64,000 nt of DNA. Origin: Variovorax sp. HW608 (GTDB lineage Bacteria; Pseudomonadota; Gammaproteobacteria; Burkholderiales; Burkholderiaceae_C). The stretch covers positions 7,590,229 to 7,654,228 of the forward strand of contig NZ_LT607803.1 of the NCBI RefSeq assembly GCF_900090195.1. Reading direction: 5' to 3'. The notes under the pieces were generated by a model. It was not told the DNA's origin. It worked only from the letters and a program-made list of their open reading frames with translations, and did not search any database. Both the position numbers and the translations under genes were made by a program. Numbering within the stretch: position 1 is the stretch's first letter; each line of letters starts with the position of its first letter. Shown one piece after another: positions 1 to 8,888 of the stretch.

Positions 1-2332
1 GCGTGCCGCGCGCCTGCGTCAGGGACGGCGCGGTGGGCGCGAGCTGGAGCTCGTTGTCCTGCAGCGCGATGCTGGCCTGCACCTTCGACTTGTCCATCGT
101 CGCCAGCGGCAGTTCGAGCCGCAGCTTGTAGTCGGCATTGCCGCTGGCGCGCATGGCGGCGAGCGTCGATTCGGCCGGACCGGTGAGCGGCGCGCCGGCC
201 TTCAGCATGTCGCCGAGCGACCCCTTGGCCTGCGCGTCGACCTTGAGCAGCGCCGCATGGTGCGACATGTCGGCGATCTGCGCCTCGGCCTTCGTGACCT
301 CGACGCCGGGGACGCCGGCGATGCGGCCACGCGCGTTGTGCACCAGCATGCCCGCGCGCTCGAAGACGAGCTCGCCGGACAGGGCCGTGAGCGCAGGCCA
401 GGCGACGGGGCCGTGCGTGGGCGGCACGTAGGCATAGGTCACGTCGGCCACGCGCGCGGCGATGCGGAAGTCGCCATGCTTCGGGTCCATGAAGGGCATG
501 TCGTACAGGTCGCCCCGGACCCTGAAGTCCACGGAGCTCGCGCTGCCCTTGGTCACCGCGTCGCGGACGTAGTCGCGCGTGGCCTTGGGGATTTCCAGCG
601 GCAGGTAGCGATGGACGCGGGTGCCGTCCGCGCGGCTGAGCCGGCCCTGCAGGTCGAGCACGCCCGGAAAGCGCCCGCCGCCGCGCGACACCGCCGGATC
701 GGTGGTGCGCCAGCTCGCCGTCGCCTCGCCTTCCGCGTCGGCGTTGGAGAAGCGCAGCCCCGAAACCTGCAGCTGGACCGCCGGCCCGTCGATCTTCCAC
801 TGCAGCTGGGCCTGGAGCGAGTCGATGGGGACCACCGGCTCCTCGAACACGCCCGGGAAGTCCACAGCCCCCTTGGCGATCGCCGCGGAGGCATTGCCCC
901 CCGCCTGGTTCGCATCGAATTCGACCGTCGCGCCGCGCACGCCGGGAGTGCCGACGGGTGGCCGAGGCGGCTCGACGGCCGGCTGCCCGTTGCGGACGGC
1001 CGCCGGGCGGGCCGGCTCGGCCGCGGGCTCGGCCTTATCACCCGGCTGCGATGCGATGCTGAAGTTGCTGATACGGCCGCGCACCTGGTACTTGTCCGGC
1101 GCCCCCGGCGAGCCCTGCCAGTTGCCGTCGATGCGCTCCACGAGCCCGCGCAGGCCATAGGAATCGATGAGCCTGCGCGACGCATCGCCGATCGGGAGAC
1201 GGTCCGCGATCAGCGCCAGCGCCCCGAGATCGAGCCGGTCGGCACGGAAGGCGCCGCGTTCGGCCGCGCGGCCTTTCGCGGGCGCGTGCTGCAGCCAGAT
1301 GTTGCCGCCCGGCCAGCGCATGCCGTCGCTGGTCTCGAACTGCAGGTTGGTGGTCGAGAACTCGAAGATGCCCTCGTCCCGGTGGCCGGCGAGGCGGCCG
1401 GTGACGCCCTGCAGCACCAGCGGCTGAAGGTCCTTGCCGAGCGAGGCATCGACCTTCATCAGCGCGAGATCGGCCACCGCGCCCGAGAGCTGGCCGTCCA
1501 CGACGTCGGCCCACAGCCGCAGGCCGCCGCTGCCTTCGCGGATCCGGGCGTCGAGGTTCACGTAGCGGCCGAGCCGGGTCGCGTCGATGTAGGGCAGGTT
1601 GGCGAAGAGCTGGCCGTCCCAGGTCTTCCAGTTGCCGCTGCGCACGGAAAGAAGCGGCTGGCGGAAATCGCCGATGAGCGTGAAGCGCTGCCCCCAGCCG
1701 GCGGGCGGCGTGGCGTCGATGCGCATCTGGTGCTTTCGGCTGCCGTTGCGGGCCACGAACTGGACGTCGGTCAAGCGCAGCGGCTCGGTCTTGCGGCCTT
1801 CGTCGATCCAGCGCACGGTGCCGCCCTGCACCACGACCTCGCGCTGCGCGAAGAACCAGTCGGCGCCGTCGCCGCCGCCGCTGGTCTGGGTGGACATCTC
1901 CAGCCCCGCGATGTGCAGCTTGCCTTCGGCATCGCGCCGGACGTCGACCTGAGGCTGCTCGATGTAGAGCTGCTCGAAGCTCAGGTTCCAGACGGATCGC
2001 GGCGACACGCTGGCCACCACGCGCGCGAGGCGCAGGGCTTCCTGCCGGCGGGCGTCTTCGAGCACCACGTCGCGCAGCTCGACGGTGGGAAAGAAGCTGC
2101 CCGAACGCGCCTCGATCGAGCCGATGCGCACCGGTACGCCGATGGCGCGCGTGGCCTGCGCCTCGAGCGCGCCACGGTAATCGCCGATTCGCGGCACAAT
2201 CCAGACGTGTAGGACAACGACTGACAGCGCCAGCAGCAGCCATGCACCGACGAGAAGACCCAGCAGCCAGCGCGCCGCCACAGCGGTGAACTTGAGCAGA
2301 CGTGAAGGGGAAGACATCGTCGTGTCGTTCAT
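1..2332 (-). CDS. yhdP: YhdP family AsmA-like protein, N-terminal part (C-terminus beyond left edge)
   Basis: An open minus-strand frame of 777 codons runs off the left edge with no stop. It begins MNDTTMSSPSRLLKF, followed by one strong membrane helix around residues 18-43, then a long periplasmic stretch. Near the visible end the reading LQLAPTAPSLTQARGT fits the repeated-beta AsmA/YhdP family. YhdP proteins span the periplasm and are thought to carry phospholipids from inner to outer membrane. Full members exceed 1,200 residues, so roughly 40 % is missing here. An internal ATG at 2317 (MSSPSR) is an equally possible start; neither has a clear ribosome binding site. It is divergent from glnE, with only 25 bp between the proposed starts. 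Several long open frames on both strands here are composition-driven shadows. Confidence 0.85.
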   Translation of the reverse strand, partial: MNDTTMSSPSRLLKFTAVAARWLLGLLVGAWLLLALSVVVLHVWIVPRIGDYRGALEAQATRAIGVPVRIGSIEARSGSFFPTVELRDVVLEDARRQEALRLARVVASVSPRSVWNLSFEQLYIEQPQVDVRRDAEGKLHIAGLEMSTQTSGGGDGADWFFAQREVVVQGGTVRWIDEGRKTEPLRLTDVQFVARNGSRKHQMRIDATPPAGWGQRFTLIGDFRQPLLSVRSGNWKTWDGQLFANLPYIDATRLGRYVNLDARIREGSGGLRLWADVVDGQLSGAVADLALMKVDASLGKDLQPLVLQGVTGRLAGHRDEGIFEFSTTNLQFETSDGMRWPGGNIWLQHAPAKGRAAERGAFRADRLDLGALALIADRLPIGDASRRLIDSYGLRGLVERIDGNWQGSPGAPDKYQVRGRISNFSIASQPGDKAEPAAEPARPAAVRNGQPAVEPPRPPVGTPGVRGATVEFDANQAGGNASAAIAKGAVDFPGVFEEPVVPIDSLQAQLQWKIDGPAVQLQVSGLRFSNADAEGEATASWRTTDPAVSRGGGRFPGVLDLQGRLSRADGTRVHRYLPLEIPKATRDYVRDAVTKGSASSVDFRVRGDLYDMPFMDPKHGDFRIAARVADVTYAYVPPTHGPVAWPALTALSGELVFERAGMLVHNARGRIAGVPGVEVTKAEAQIADMSHHAALLKVDAQAKGSLGDMLKAGAPLTGPAESTLAAMRASGNADYKLRLELPLATMDKSKVQASIALQDNELQLAPTAPSLTQARGT

Positions 2333-2357
2333 TGAGGATCGCGCTGTGCCGGGAATT

Positions 2358-5144
2358 ATGACTGCCAGCCCCCAACCGGGTTCCACCCACCCCCACCCCG
2401 TGTCGCATCGGCCATCGTCACCCTCCAGCTTCCCCTCGCCCGTCTCGGGCCATTCGCGTTTCGTGCAGCGGCTGCGCCGTCGCTATGCCGCGGAGCTCTC
2501 GTTGCTGCCGCCGGGCGCGCCGGTGCTGGCGCACATGGCCGCGGCCTACGAATCCCTTCGCGGCCGCGGGGACAATGCGGCCGACGCGCTGCGCATCGTG
2601 CGCCAGCTCGTCATGGAGCGGCTCATCACGCTCGATTGCGATGAAGAGGCGCCGCTGGCGGTCGTGACCACCGCAGTGACCGAGCTCGCCGAGTTCGCGC
2701 TCGACATCGCCTGCCACGAGGCCTGCGCCGAACTCGATGCGATGCACGGCGCGCCGCTCGGCGAGAACGGCGAGCGCGCCCAGCTCTGGGTCGTGGGCAT
2801 GGGCAAGCTCGGCGCACGCGAGCTCAACGTGTCGAGCGACATCGACCTCATCTACCTGTACGACCAGGACGGCGAGACCGCCGGCGACGTCGACGGGCGC
2901 GGCAGGCTGTCCAACCACGAGTACTTCGCGCGGGCGGTCAAGCGCATCTATGCGCTCGTCGGCGACACCACGGCGCACGGCTTCGTGTTCCGCATCGACC
3001 TCGCGCTGCGGCCCAACGGCAATTCCGGGCCCAGCGTGGTCTCGCTCGACGCGCTGGAAGAGTATTTCCAGGTCCAGGGCCGCGAATGGGAGCGCTTCGC
3101 GTGGCTCAAGAGCCGCGTGGTCGCGCCGCGCTCGGTGGTGACCGGCGGCTCCGCGCAGGGGCTGCGCGGCGTGGTCCTGCCTTTCGTGTTCCGCCGCTAT
3201 CTCGATTACAGCGTGTTCGATTCGCTGCGCACGCTGCACCGCCAGATCCGCGAGCAGGCCTCGCGCCGCAGCGCGGGCCGTCCCGAACGCGCGAACGACG
3301 TCAAGCTGTCGCGCGGCGGCATCCGCGAGATCGAGTTCACCGTGCAACTGCTGCAGGTGGTGCGCGGCGGCCAGTTTCCCGAGCTTCGCACCCGCCCGAC
3401 CCTCGATGCGCTGCAACGCCTCGCGCGCGCCAACCTGATGCCGCAGGAGACGGCCGACGCCCTGGCGTCAGCCTATGAATTCCTGCGCCGGGTGGAGCAC
3501 CGCATCCAGTACCTGGACGACCAGCAGACGCACGTGCTGCCGGTCAACGACGACGACGTGCGGTGGATCGCAGAGACGCTCGGCTATCCGGACTGCTGCG
3601 CCTTTCTCGCCCAGCTCGACACGCATCGCGAACTGGTCGCGCAGGAATTCGACAAGCTGCTCGGCGGCAAGGCGCCCTGCAAGGGCTGCAACGGCAACGG
3701 GCGCAGCGCGCCCTCCACCGAGCTCTCCGACCTGATCGAGGAACTGCCCGAGGCTTTCGCCGAACGCATCAAGGCCTGGTGCGACAACCCGCGAATCCTG
3801 GCGCTGCGCGACGAGACGCGCGCGCGGCTGCGCCAACTGGTGCAGCGCACCGGCCAGTGGCTGCGCGAGCCCGACAGCGAAGCGCCCGGCAAGGTCGGCC
3901 ACCACGCCGAGGGCGCGCTGCGCTGGGCCAATTGGATCGAGCCCTTGCTGCGGCGCGAGAACTACATCGCGCTCCTGGTCGAGCGGCCCGCGGTGCAGGA
4001 ACGCCTGCTGCGCCTGCTGGGCTCGGCGAAATGGCCTGCGCGCTATCTCATGCAGCACCCGGGCGTCATCGACGAGCTCGCGAGCGACGAGATGCTGTCG
4101 GGCCGTTTCGTGGTCTCGGAGTTCGAGCGCGAACTGGAGGCGCGCCGCGCGTCGCTCACGCGCACCGGCGAGGCCGACGAGGAGCGCCTTTTGAATCTGC
4201 TGCGCCACGCCCATCACGCCGAGGTGTTCCGCACGCTCGCGCGCGACGTCGATGGCCGCATCACGGTCGAGCAGGTGGCCGACGACCTGAGCGCACTCGC
4301 CGATTCGGTGCTGCGCGTGACCGCGCGCTGGTGCTGGCCCCATCTGCGCAACCCGCACCGCGAAGAGCCGCAGTTCGCGATCATCGGCTACGGGAAACTG
4401 GGCGGCAAGGAACTGGGCTACGGCAGCGACCTCGACATCGTCTTCGTCTACGACGATGACGACGAGCGCGCGGGCGAGGTCTATGCAGCCTATGTGCGCA
4501 AGCTGATCAACTGGCTCACGGTGCAGACGCGCGAAGGCGACCTGTTCGAGATCGACACCGCCCTCAGGCCCAACGGCAACTCGGGCCTGCTCACGACCAG
4601 CTTCGAGGCCTACGAGAAATACCAGCTCGGCCGCGGCAGCAACACCGCATGGACCTGGGAGCACCAGGCCATGACGCGCGCGCGCTTCGTGCTGGGCGAT
4701 GCGTCGCTGGGCGAGCGCTTCGATCGCGTTCGCGAGGCCGTCATCACCGCACCGCGCGACCGCGACGCGCTCAAGGCCGAGATCGTCGCGATGCGCGAGA
4801 AGGTGCGCGCGTCGCGCCCGGTGAAGCCCGATCGCTTCGACGTCAAGCACAGCGCCGGCGGCATGGTGGATGCCGAGTTCGCGGTGCAGTTCCTGCTGCT
4901 GGCGGCGGCCAAGGACCATCCGGAACTGATCCCCAACGTCGGCAACATCGCGCTGCTGCTGCGCGCGGAAGAGGCCGGCCTGCTGCCCGAAGGCATCGGC
5001 CGGCAGGCGGCCGCAGCGTATCGCGAGTTGCGCCGGGTGCAGCATCGGGCGCGGCTCAACGAGGAGCCGACGCAGGTGCCGCTCGATGCGCTCGTGCCCG
5101 AGCGCGAAGCCATGCTGGCATTGTGGAAGGCAGTCTTTGGCTGA
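2358..5144 (+). CDS. glnE: Bifunctional glutamine synthetase adenylyltransferase/deadenylase
   Basis: GlnE attaches and removes AMP on glutamine synthetase in response to PII, switching nitrogen assimilation off and on. The 928-residue protein has the two expected nucleotidyltransferase halves. The N-terminal site reads GMGKLGARELNVSSDIDL (about residue 146), the C-terminal site GYGKLGGKELGYGSDLDI (about residue 676), each with the paired metal-binding Asp. Length matches the family (E. coli 946). The linker near residue 440 carries a Cys-X2-Cys motif (CKGCNGNG) that I do not recall from E. coli GlnE. I chose ATG 2358 because it avoids overlap with yhdP; the first 40 residues are Pro/Ser-rich and a GTG at 2400 is also possible. 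Confidence 0.95.
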   Translation: MTASPQPGSTHPHPVSHRPSSPSSFPSPVSGHSRFVQRLRRRYAAELSLLPPGAPVLAHMAAAYESLRGRGDNAADALRIVRQLVMERLITLDCDEEAPLAVVTTAVTELAEFALDIACHEACAELDAMHGAPLGENGERAQLWVVGMGKLGARELNVSSDIDLIYLYDQDGETAGDVDGRGRLSNHEYFARAVKRIYALVGDTTAHGFVFRIDLALRPNGNSGPSVVSLDALEEYFQVQGREWERFAWLKSRVVAPRSVVTGGSAQGLRGVVLPFVFRRYLDYSVFDSLRTLHRQIREQASRRSAGRPERANDVKLSRGGIREIEFTVQLLQVVRGGQFPELRTRPTLDALQRLARANLMPQETADALASAYEFLRRVEHRIQYLDDQQTHVLPVNDDDVRWIAETLGYPDCCAFLAQLDTHRELVAQEFDKLLGGKAPCKGCNGNGRSAPSTELSDLIEELPEAFAERIKAWCDNPRILALRDETRARLRQLVQRTGQWLREPDSEAPGKVGHHAEGALRWANWIEPLLRRENYIALLVERPAVQERLLRLLGSAKWPARYLMQHPGVIDELASDEMLSGRFVVSEFERELEARRASLTRTGEADEERLLNLLRHAHHAEVFRTLARDVDGRITVEQVADDLSALADSVLRVTARWCWPHLRNPHREEPQFAIIGYGKLGGKELGYGSDLDIVFVYDDDDERAGEVYAAYVRKLINWLTVQTREGDLFEIDTALRPNGNSGLLTTSFEAYEKYQLGRGSNTAWTWEHQAMTRARFVLGDASLGERFDRVREAVITAPRDRDALKAEIVAMREKVRASRPVKPDRFDVKHSAGGMVDAEFAVQFLLLAAAKDHPELIPNVGNIALLLRAEEAGLLPEGIGRQAAAAYRELRRVQHRARLNEEPTQVPLDALVPEREAMLALWKAVFG

Positions 5145-6189
5145 GGCGCAGCGACGCTCATCCCAGCGCACCCTGGCGTTGATTGCCGGGGCGACGCTTC
5201 TCTTTCTCGCCGGCTGCGCAAGCGGCCCACGCGCCGGCCGCGACGGCGCCGAGGCCAACCCGCCCGGCAATCTCGCCCAGGTTCCCGATGCGGAGCCGCG
5301 CATCGAGGCCATCCGAAGCAACGGCGGCACCAGCAAGCCGTATGTGGTGATGGGCAGGTCGTACGCGCCCATCGTGGACGACCGGCCCTTCCGCGAGACC
5401 GGGCTCGCATCGTGGTACGGGACCAAGTTCCATCGCCAGTCGACCGCGAGCGGCGAGCCCTACGACATGTACGCGATGACGGCGGCGCACAAGACCTTGC
5501 CGCTGCCGAGCTACGTGCGGGTGCGCAATCCGGCCAACGGGCGCGAGGCGATCGTGCGTGTGAACGACCGCGGGCCGTTTCGCGACGATCGGATCATCGA
5601 CCTGAGCTACACCGCGGCGCTCAAGCTCGACCTGCTGCGCGGGGTCGCGCCCGTGGAGATCGAGCGCATCACGAACGAGGACATCCGCACCGGTGCGTGG
5701 CGGCGCGGCAACGCCGACCCGGACGCGACGCAGTTCGCGCAGCGGACGGCACCCGCGGCGGGGCCCGTGCAGGTCGCGGCGTCGGCGGAGAGTGTCGCCG
5801 TGCCCGTGGCCCTGACCGCGCCGGTGGCGGCCACGCCAGGCGTGGAAACGATGGAAGTCTCGGCGCTGCCGCCGATGGCGCCGCTCGACGCGCCGGCGGC
5901 GGCGCCACGGGATGCCTCGCCGCTGCCCGCCGGATCAGCGCCTGCAAGCCCATCAGCAGGGTTCTGGGTGCAGCTCGGCGCCTTCAGCCAGCGCGATGGC
6001 GCGGTGCGCTTTCAGCAGCAGGTCGCGCGCCAACTGCCCGCCCTGGCGCCGTCCCTCAATGTATTCAGCGAGCGCGGCACGCATCGCCTGCAGGCCGGCC
6101 CCTATGCCTCGCGCGACCTCGCGCGCGACGCCGCCGAGCAGGTCCGCAACGGCCTCCACCTCGCGCCCGTCGTCGTCGAAAAGAAATAG
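5137..6189 (+). CDS. rlpA: RlpA septal-ring lytic transglycosylase, lipoprotein with SPOR domain
   Basis: RlpA cleaves stem-peptide-free glycan at division sites. The 350-residue frame has a hydrophobic leader ending in the lipobox LAGC, so it should be an outer-membrane lipoprotein. A double-psi beta-barrel follows (GLASWYGTKFHRQSTASGE to about residue 190), with the conserved NDRGPF segment, then a long Ala/Pro linker and a C-terminal SPOR domain (GFWVQLGAFSQRDGA onward) that binds denuded septal peptidoglycan. I chose the TTG at 5137, behind GTGGAAGG at a 6-nt gap; it overlaps the glnE stop by 8 bp, suggesting coupled translation. An in-frame ATG at 5086 would place extra polar residues before the signal peptide and is less likely. 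Confidence 0.88.
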   Translation: MAEAQRRSSQRTLALIAGATLLFLAGCASGPRAGRDGAEANPPGNLAQVPDAEPRIEAIRSNGGTSKPYVVMGRSYAPIVDDRPFRETGLASWYGTKFHRQSTASGEPYDMYAMTAAHKTLPLPSYVRVRNPANGREAIVRVNDRGPFRDDRIIDLSYTAALKLDLLRGVAPVEIERITNEDIRTGAWRRGNADPDATQFAQRTAPAAGPVQVAASAESVAVPVALTAPVAATPGVETMEVSALPPMAPLDAPAAAPRDASPLPAGSAPASPSAGFWVQLGAFSQRDGAVRFQQQVARQLPALAPSLNVFSERGTHRLQAGPYASRDLARDAAEQVRNGLHLAPVVVEKK

Positions 6190-6211
6190 CCGCCCTGCGC
6201 CGGCCGAGCAG

Positions 6212-6255
6212 CGCCCCTGGCGGAGGAGGCAGCGTGGGCGAGGCTGGGGGCGAGC
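6212..6255 (-). repeat. Partial copy of a dispersed intergenic repeat
   Basis: Read on the minus strand, this stretch contains CTCGCCCCCAGCCTCGCCCA and continues into a C-rich block. The first half matches the copies at 8031-8115 and 51985-52081, but the ACTTCGTGT segment and the distal hairpins are missing. It fills the 69 bp between the convergent rlpA and the ferritin-like gene. Confidence 0.6.
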
Positions 6256-6258
6256 TCG

Positions 6259-7122
6259 TCAGGCGCCCTGGTACTCGGGCTTGGGGCCGAGCGAGGCGGC
6301 GAGTTCCTTGCGGTAGCGGTTGAGCTCCTGCACCGTCTTGAAGCTGCGGTTCATGAGCAGGCTGAGGTTGTGCAGGATGCGGTCGCCGACCTTGGTTTCC
6401 CAGACGGCGTCGAACTTGATCTGCTTGTCGAGCCAGTGCTCGAGCCAGTTCGGATCGGGCACGCGGCTCTGGATGGTGTCCTTGGGGAACAGCGCCTTGT
6501 TGACGTGCAGGTTGGTCGGATGCAGCGCCTGCGCGGTGCGGCGCGCGCTGGCCATGAGCACGCCGACCTTGGTGAAGGCGGCTCGTGCGTCGTCGCCGAA
6601 CTTCTCGAGCGCGCGCCGCATGTAGCGCAGGTAGGCGCCGCCATGGCGGGCTTCGTCCTGGCTGAGCGTGGTGTAGATGTGCTTGATGACCGGCTCGGTG
6701 TGCCACTCGGCCGCGCGGCGATACCAGTGGTTGAGGCGGATCTCGCCGCAGAAGTGCAGCATCAGCGTTTCGAGCGGCGGGGCCGGATCGAAGTCGAAGC
6801 GCACGTCGTGCAGCTCCTGCTCGGTCGGCGCGTGCTGCGGGCTGAAGCGCTTCAGGTATTCCATCAGCACCAGCGAGTGCTTTTGCTCCTCGAAGAACCA
6901 GATCGACATGAACGCGGAAAAATCACTGTCGTGCCGGTTGTCCCGCAGGAACATCTCGGTGGCGGGCAGCGCCGCCCACTCCGTGATCGCGTTCATCTTG
7001 ATGGTCTGGGCCTGTTCTTCGGAAAGAAGCGTCCCGTCGAACGACTGCCACGGAATGTCCTTGTCCATGTCCCAACGGACGGATTCGAGTTGTCTGAAGA
7101 GTTCCGGGTACAGCATAGGCAT
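6259..7122 (-). CDS. Ferritin-like diiron protein related to acyl-ACP desaturases
   Basis: The 287-residue protein has the di-iron four-helix pattern: Glu in helix one (ATEMFL, about residue 56), EEQKH (79-82), Glu in HFCGEIRL (127) and DEARH (157-160). Two E-X2-H motifs about 78 residues apart are typical of the ferritin-like superfamily, and the spacing and flanks resemble soluble acyl-ACP desaturases (EENRH/DEKRH). The protein is shorter than plant desaturases and the substrate cannot be read from sequence; an oxidase, hydroxylase or desaturase role is inferred. There is no signal peptide, so it is cytoplasmic. It is divergent from gpx across 120 bp. ATG 7122 gives MPMLYPEL; ATG 7116 is an alternative. 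Confidence 0.75.
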   Translation of the reverse strand: MPMLYPELFRQLESVRWDMDKDIPWQSFDGTLLSEEQAQTIKMNAITEWAALPATEMFLRDNRHDSDFSAFMSIWFFEEQKHSLVLMEYLKRFSPQHAPTEQELHDVRFDFDPAPPLETLMLHFCGEIRLNHWYRRAAEWHTEPVIKHIYTTLSQDEARHGGAYLRYMRRALEKFGDDARAAFTKVGVLMASARRTAQALHPTNLHVNKALFPKDTIQSRVPDPNWLEHWLDKQIKFDAVWETKVGDRILHNLSLLMNRSFKTVQELNRYRKELAASLGPKPEYQGA

Positions 7123-7242
7123 CTTTCTTGAGCCGCAGGATTTTAATCGGCGGGGTTTGGCGGGGCCATGACAGGCGAGCGATGATGCGAATGCGCAGCG
7201 GGGCGGCGCGACCTTTCGCCCCGTTTTCAAAGGGAATTCGCG

Positions 7243-7815
7243 ATGCGAAGCTCGATCCGGATCTGTCTGGCCCTCATTTCCGCCTCTGCGGCCATGACCG
7301 TCGCTGCCCAGGACGCGACGCCGCCCGCCTGCCCCGCGATCCTGCAGCACACCTTCCCGCGGCTGCAGGACGAAAAGCCCCAGGCCCTGTGCCAATACGC
7401 CGGGAAGGTCGTGCTGGTGGTGAACACCGCGAGCTTCTGCAGCTTCACGCCCCAGTACAAGGGGCTGGAAGCGCTCGACAGCAAGTACCGCTCGCGCGGG
7501 CTGGTGGTGCTGGGCTTTCCTTCGAACGACTTCGCGCAGGAGTCGGGCTCGAACAAGCAGATCGCCGATTTCTGCGAAAACACCTTCGGCGTCAAGTTTC
7601 CGATGTTCACCAAGAGCTCGGTGCGGGGACCCGGCGCGAACCCGCTGTTCAAGCAGTTGGCCCAGGCTTCGGGAACCACGCCGAAGTGGAATTTCTACAA
7701 GTACCTGATCGCGCGCGACGGCAAGGTCGTCGAGTCCTATTCGAGCCTCACGTCGCCCGACGACCGGGGCTTCATCCGCGATGTGGAGAAGCAGCTCGCG
7801 ACTACACCGAATTGA
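7243..7815 (+). CDS. Exported Cys-type glutathione peroxidase family protein
   Basis: A thiol peroxidase that should reduce hydrogen or lipid peroxides. The 190-residue product begins with a cleavable signal peptide (MRSSIRICLALISASAAMTV, cleavage after about residue 22), placing it in the periplasm, where thioredoxin-like proteins are more likely reductants than glutathione. The catalytic tetrad is present: Cys66 in NTASFCSFTPQY, Gln99 in FAQE, and Trp149-Asn150 in KWNFYKYL. The usual NQFG reads NDFA, but that Gln is not the catalytic one. It is a cysteine, not a selenocysteine, enzyme. Promoters for it and the divergent ferritin-like gene must share 7123-7242. Confidence 0.9.
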   Translation: MRSSIRICLALISASAAMTVAAQDATPPACPAILQHTFPRLQDEKPQALCQYAGKVVLVVNTASFCSFTPQYKGLEALDSKYRSRGLVVLGFPSNDFAQESGSNKQIADFCENTFGVKFPMFTKSSVRGPGANPLFKQLAQASGTTPKWNFYKYLIARDGKVVESYSSLTSPDDRGFIRDVEKQLATTPN

Positions 7816-8030
7816 CGGCATCCTGACCGAGGCGTCACAAATGTTTACCTCTATCCGGGGAACCGGGTCGCGGGGGCGCGCTCATACGGGTTCGGGTGTG
7901 ACACACCCGGCGGTTTTCATGTTGCGAGGTCTTCCACACGCCTGCCGTTTGGTTGAAATCCCGAGGCGATTCTTCTCCTCCTCCCTCCCTCCCTCCTTCG
8001 TTTCGGGGCGCCTCGCAACATCTTTACACT
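7816..8030. other. Intergenic DNA with inverted repeats and a pyrimidine tract
   Basis: No gene is seen. After gpx there is a palindrome at 7893-7909 (CGGGTGTGACACACCCG) followed by GCGGTTTT, which may act as the gpx terminator. Next come an 11-bp perfect inverted repeat, ATGTTGCGAGG at 7919-7929 and its complement at 8011-8021, enclosing 81 bp, and inside it a pyrimidine-only CT/CCT/CCCT tract at about 7971-7998, prone to slippage. Confidence 0.55.
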
Positions 8031-8115
8031 CGCCCCCAGGCTTGCTCACTTCGTGTTAGCCGCCAACCCCCTACCGGGGGCAACACCAGCGGCCCGGCAA
8101 AGCCGGTTCCGCGGT
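8031..8115 (+). repeat. Dispersed GC-rich intergenic repeat, full copy
   Basis: The block starts CGCCCCCAGGCTTGCTCACT and ends in GGCCCGGCAAAGCCGGTT. It holds two hairpins: CCCCCTACCGGGGG and CCGGCAAAGCCGG. It is the reverse complement, with few changes, of 51985-52081. It lies between gpx and gst, just before a terminator. Confidence 0.75.
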
Positions 8116-8126
8116 GTTTCACGAAC

Positions 8127-8150
8127 AAAAGCCCGCATATGCGGGCTTTC
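8127..8150. terminator. Bidirectional rho-independent terminator between gpx and gst
   Basis: AAAAGCCCGC-AT-ATGCGGGCTTTC forms a perfect GC-rich stem with A's on one side and T's on the other. It can end gst transcripts on the minus strand (TTTT after the stem) and plus-strand transcripts from gpx. Confidence 0.8.
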
Positions 8151-8173
8151 TCTTGGGCGCCCTTGCGAATGGC

Positions 8174-8785
8174 TCAGGGCAGGGTGTCGGCGAAGCTCGG
8201 GCGCAGCATCAGCTTGTCGTAGAGCTTGGCAAGGTTCGTGTGGTCACCGCGCCAGTCGATTTCGGGGAAGCGATAGCCGATCCATCCGAGCGCGCAACCG
8301 ACCGCGATGTCGGACAGGCTCAGGTGGATGCCGCTGCAAAAGGGCTTGTCGCCCAAGCCCTTGGACATCGCGGCAATGCCGGCAAGGACCTTGGCGCGCT
8401 GACGATCGATCCAGGCCTGGCTGCGCTCGCCCTCGCTGCGATGCGCCCAGGTGAGCTCGAGGCGCCACAGCACGCCGGCATCCATCACGCCATCGGCCAG
8501 CGCTTCCCAGGTCTTGACCTCGGCGCGCTCGCGGCTCTGCTGCGGAATCAGCTTGCCGACCGGCGACAGCGTGTCGAGGTACTCGACGATCACGCGCGAA
8601 TCGAACATCGCTTCGCTGCCGTCCATGATCAGGCAAGGGACCTTGCCGAGCGGATTGGCGCTGGAAATCGTGGTGTCGTCAGACCAGACGTCTTCGATCA
8701 CGAACTGGTAGTCGAGCCGCTTCTCGGCCATGACCACGCGCACTTTGCGCACGTAAGGGCTGGCAGCGGATCCGATCAGTTTCAT
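8174..8785 (-). CDS. Glutathione S-transferase family protein
   Basis: A 203-residue cytosolic GST. The N-terminal thioredoxin fold begins MKLIGSAASPYVRKVRVV, with Ser9 in SPY the likely thiol-activating residue. NPLGKVPCL contains the cis-Pro, and DSRVIVEYL contains the Glu/Asp-Ser glutathione contact. The C-terminal helical domain (residues about 85-203) has the N-capping box LSDIAVGCALGWI. The substrate is unknown; E. coli YibF and stringent-starvation-like GSTs share this layout. It is monocistronic, ending at a strong terminator. Confidence 0.88.
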   Translation of the reverse strand: MKLIGSAASPYVRKVRVVMAEKRLDYQFVIEDVWSDDTTISSANPLGKVPCLIMDGSEAMFDSRVIVEYLDTLSPVGKLIPQQSRERAEVKTWEALADGVMDAGVLWRLELTWAHRSEGERSQAWIDRQRAKVLAGIAAMSKGLGDKPFCSGIHLSLSDIAVGCALGWIGYRFPEIDWRGDHTNLAKLYDKLMLRPSFADTLP

Positions 8786-8888
8786 GCGGGCATTCCCCCC
8801 ATCAGGGTCATCGTTGTAGCGCTTTGATTCTATGGGAACGGGGCCAGTGCAGAATCCGCCTCGTCACAACGACCGAGGACGGGGAAAG

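Noticed and set aside
257..2212. 651-codon open frame on the plus strand opposite yhdP
   Set aside because: His/Arg/Ala-rich, no family likeness, and exactly antisense to the open YhdP frame; a GC-bias shadow.
5086..5136. Upstream ATG as start of rlpA
   Set aside because: Would overlap glnE by 59 bp and add a polar, Cys/Trp-containing extension before the signal peptide; the TTG at 5137 has a better ribosome binding site.
3468..5426. 652-codon minus-strand frame opposite glnE and rlpA
   Set aside because: It runs through two well-supported genes and has no recognisable domain.
7525..7560. Gpx with a lost catalytic Gln (NDFA instead of NQFG)
   Set aside because: The catalytic Gln is the later one in FAQE, which is present; the enzyme looks intact.
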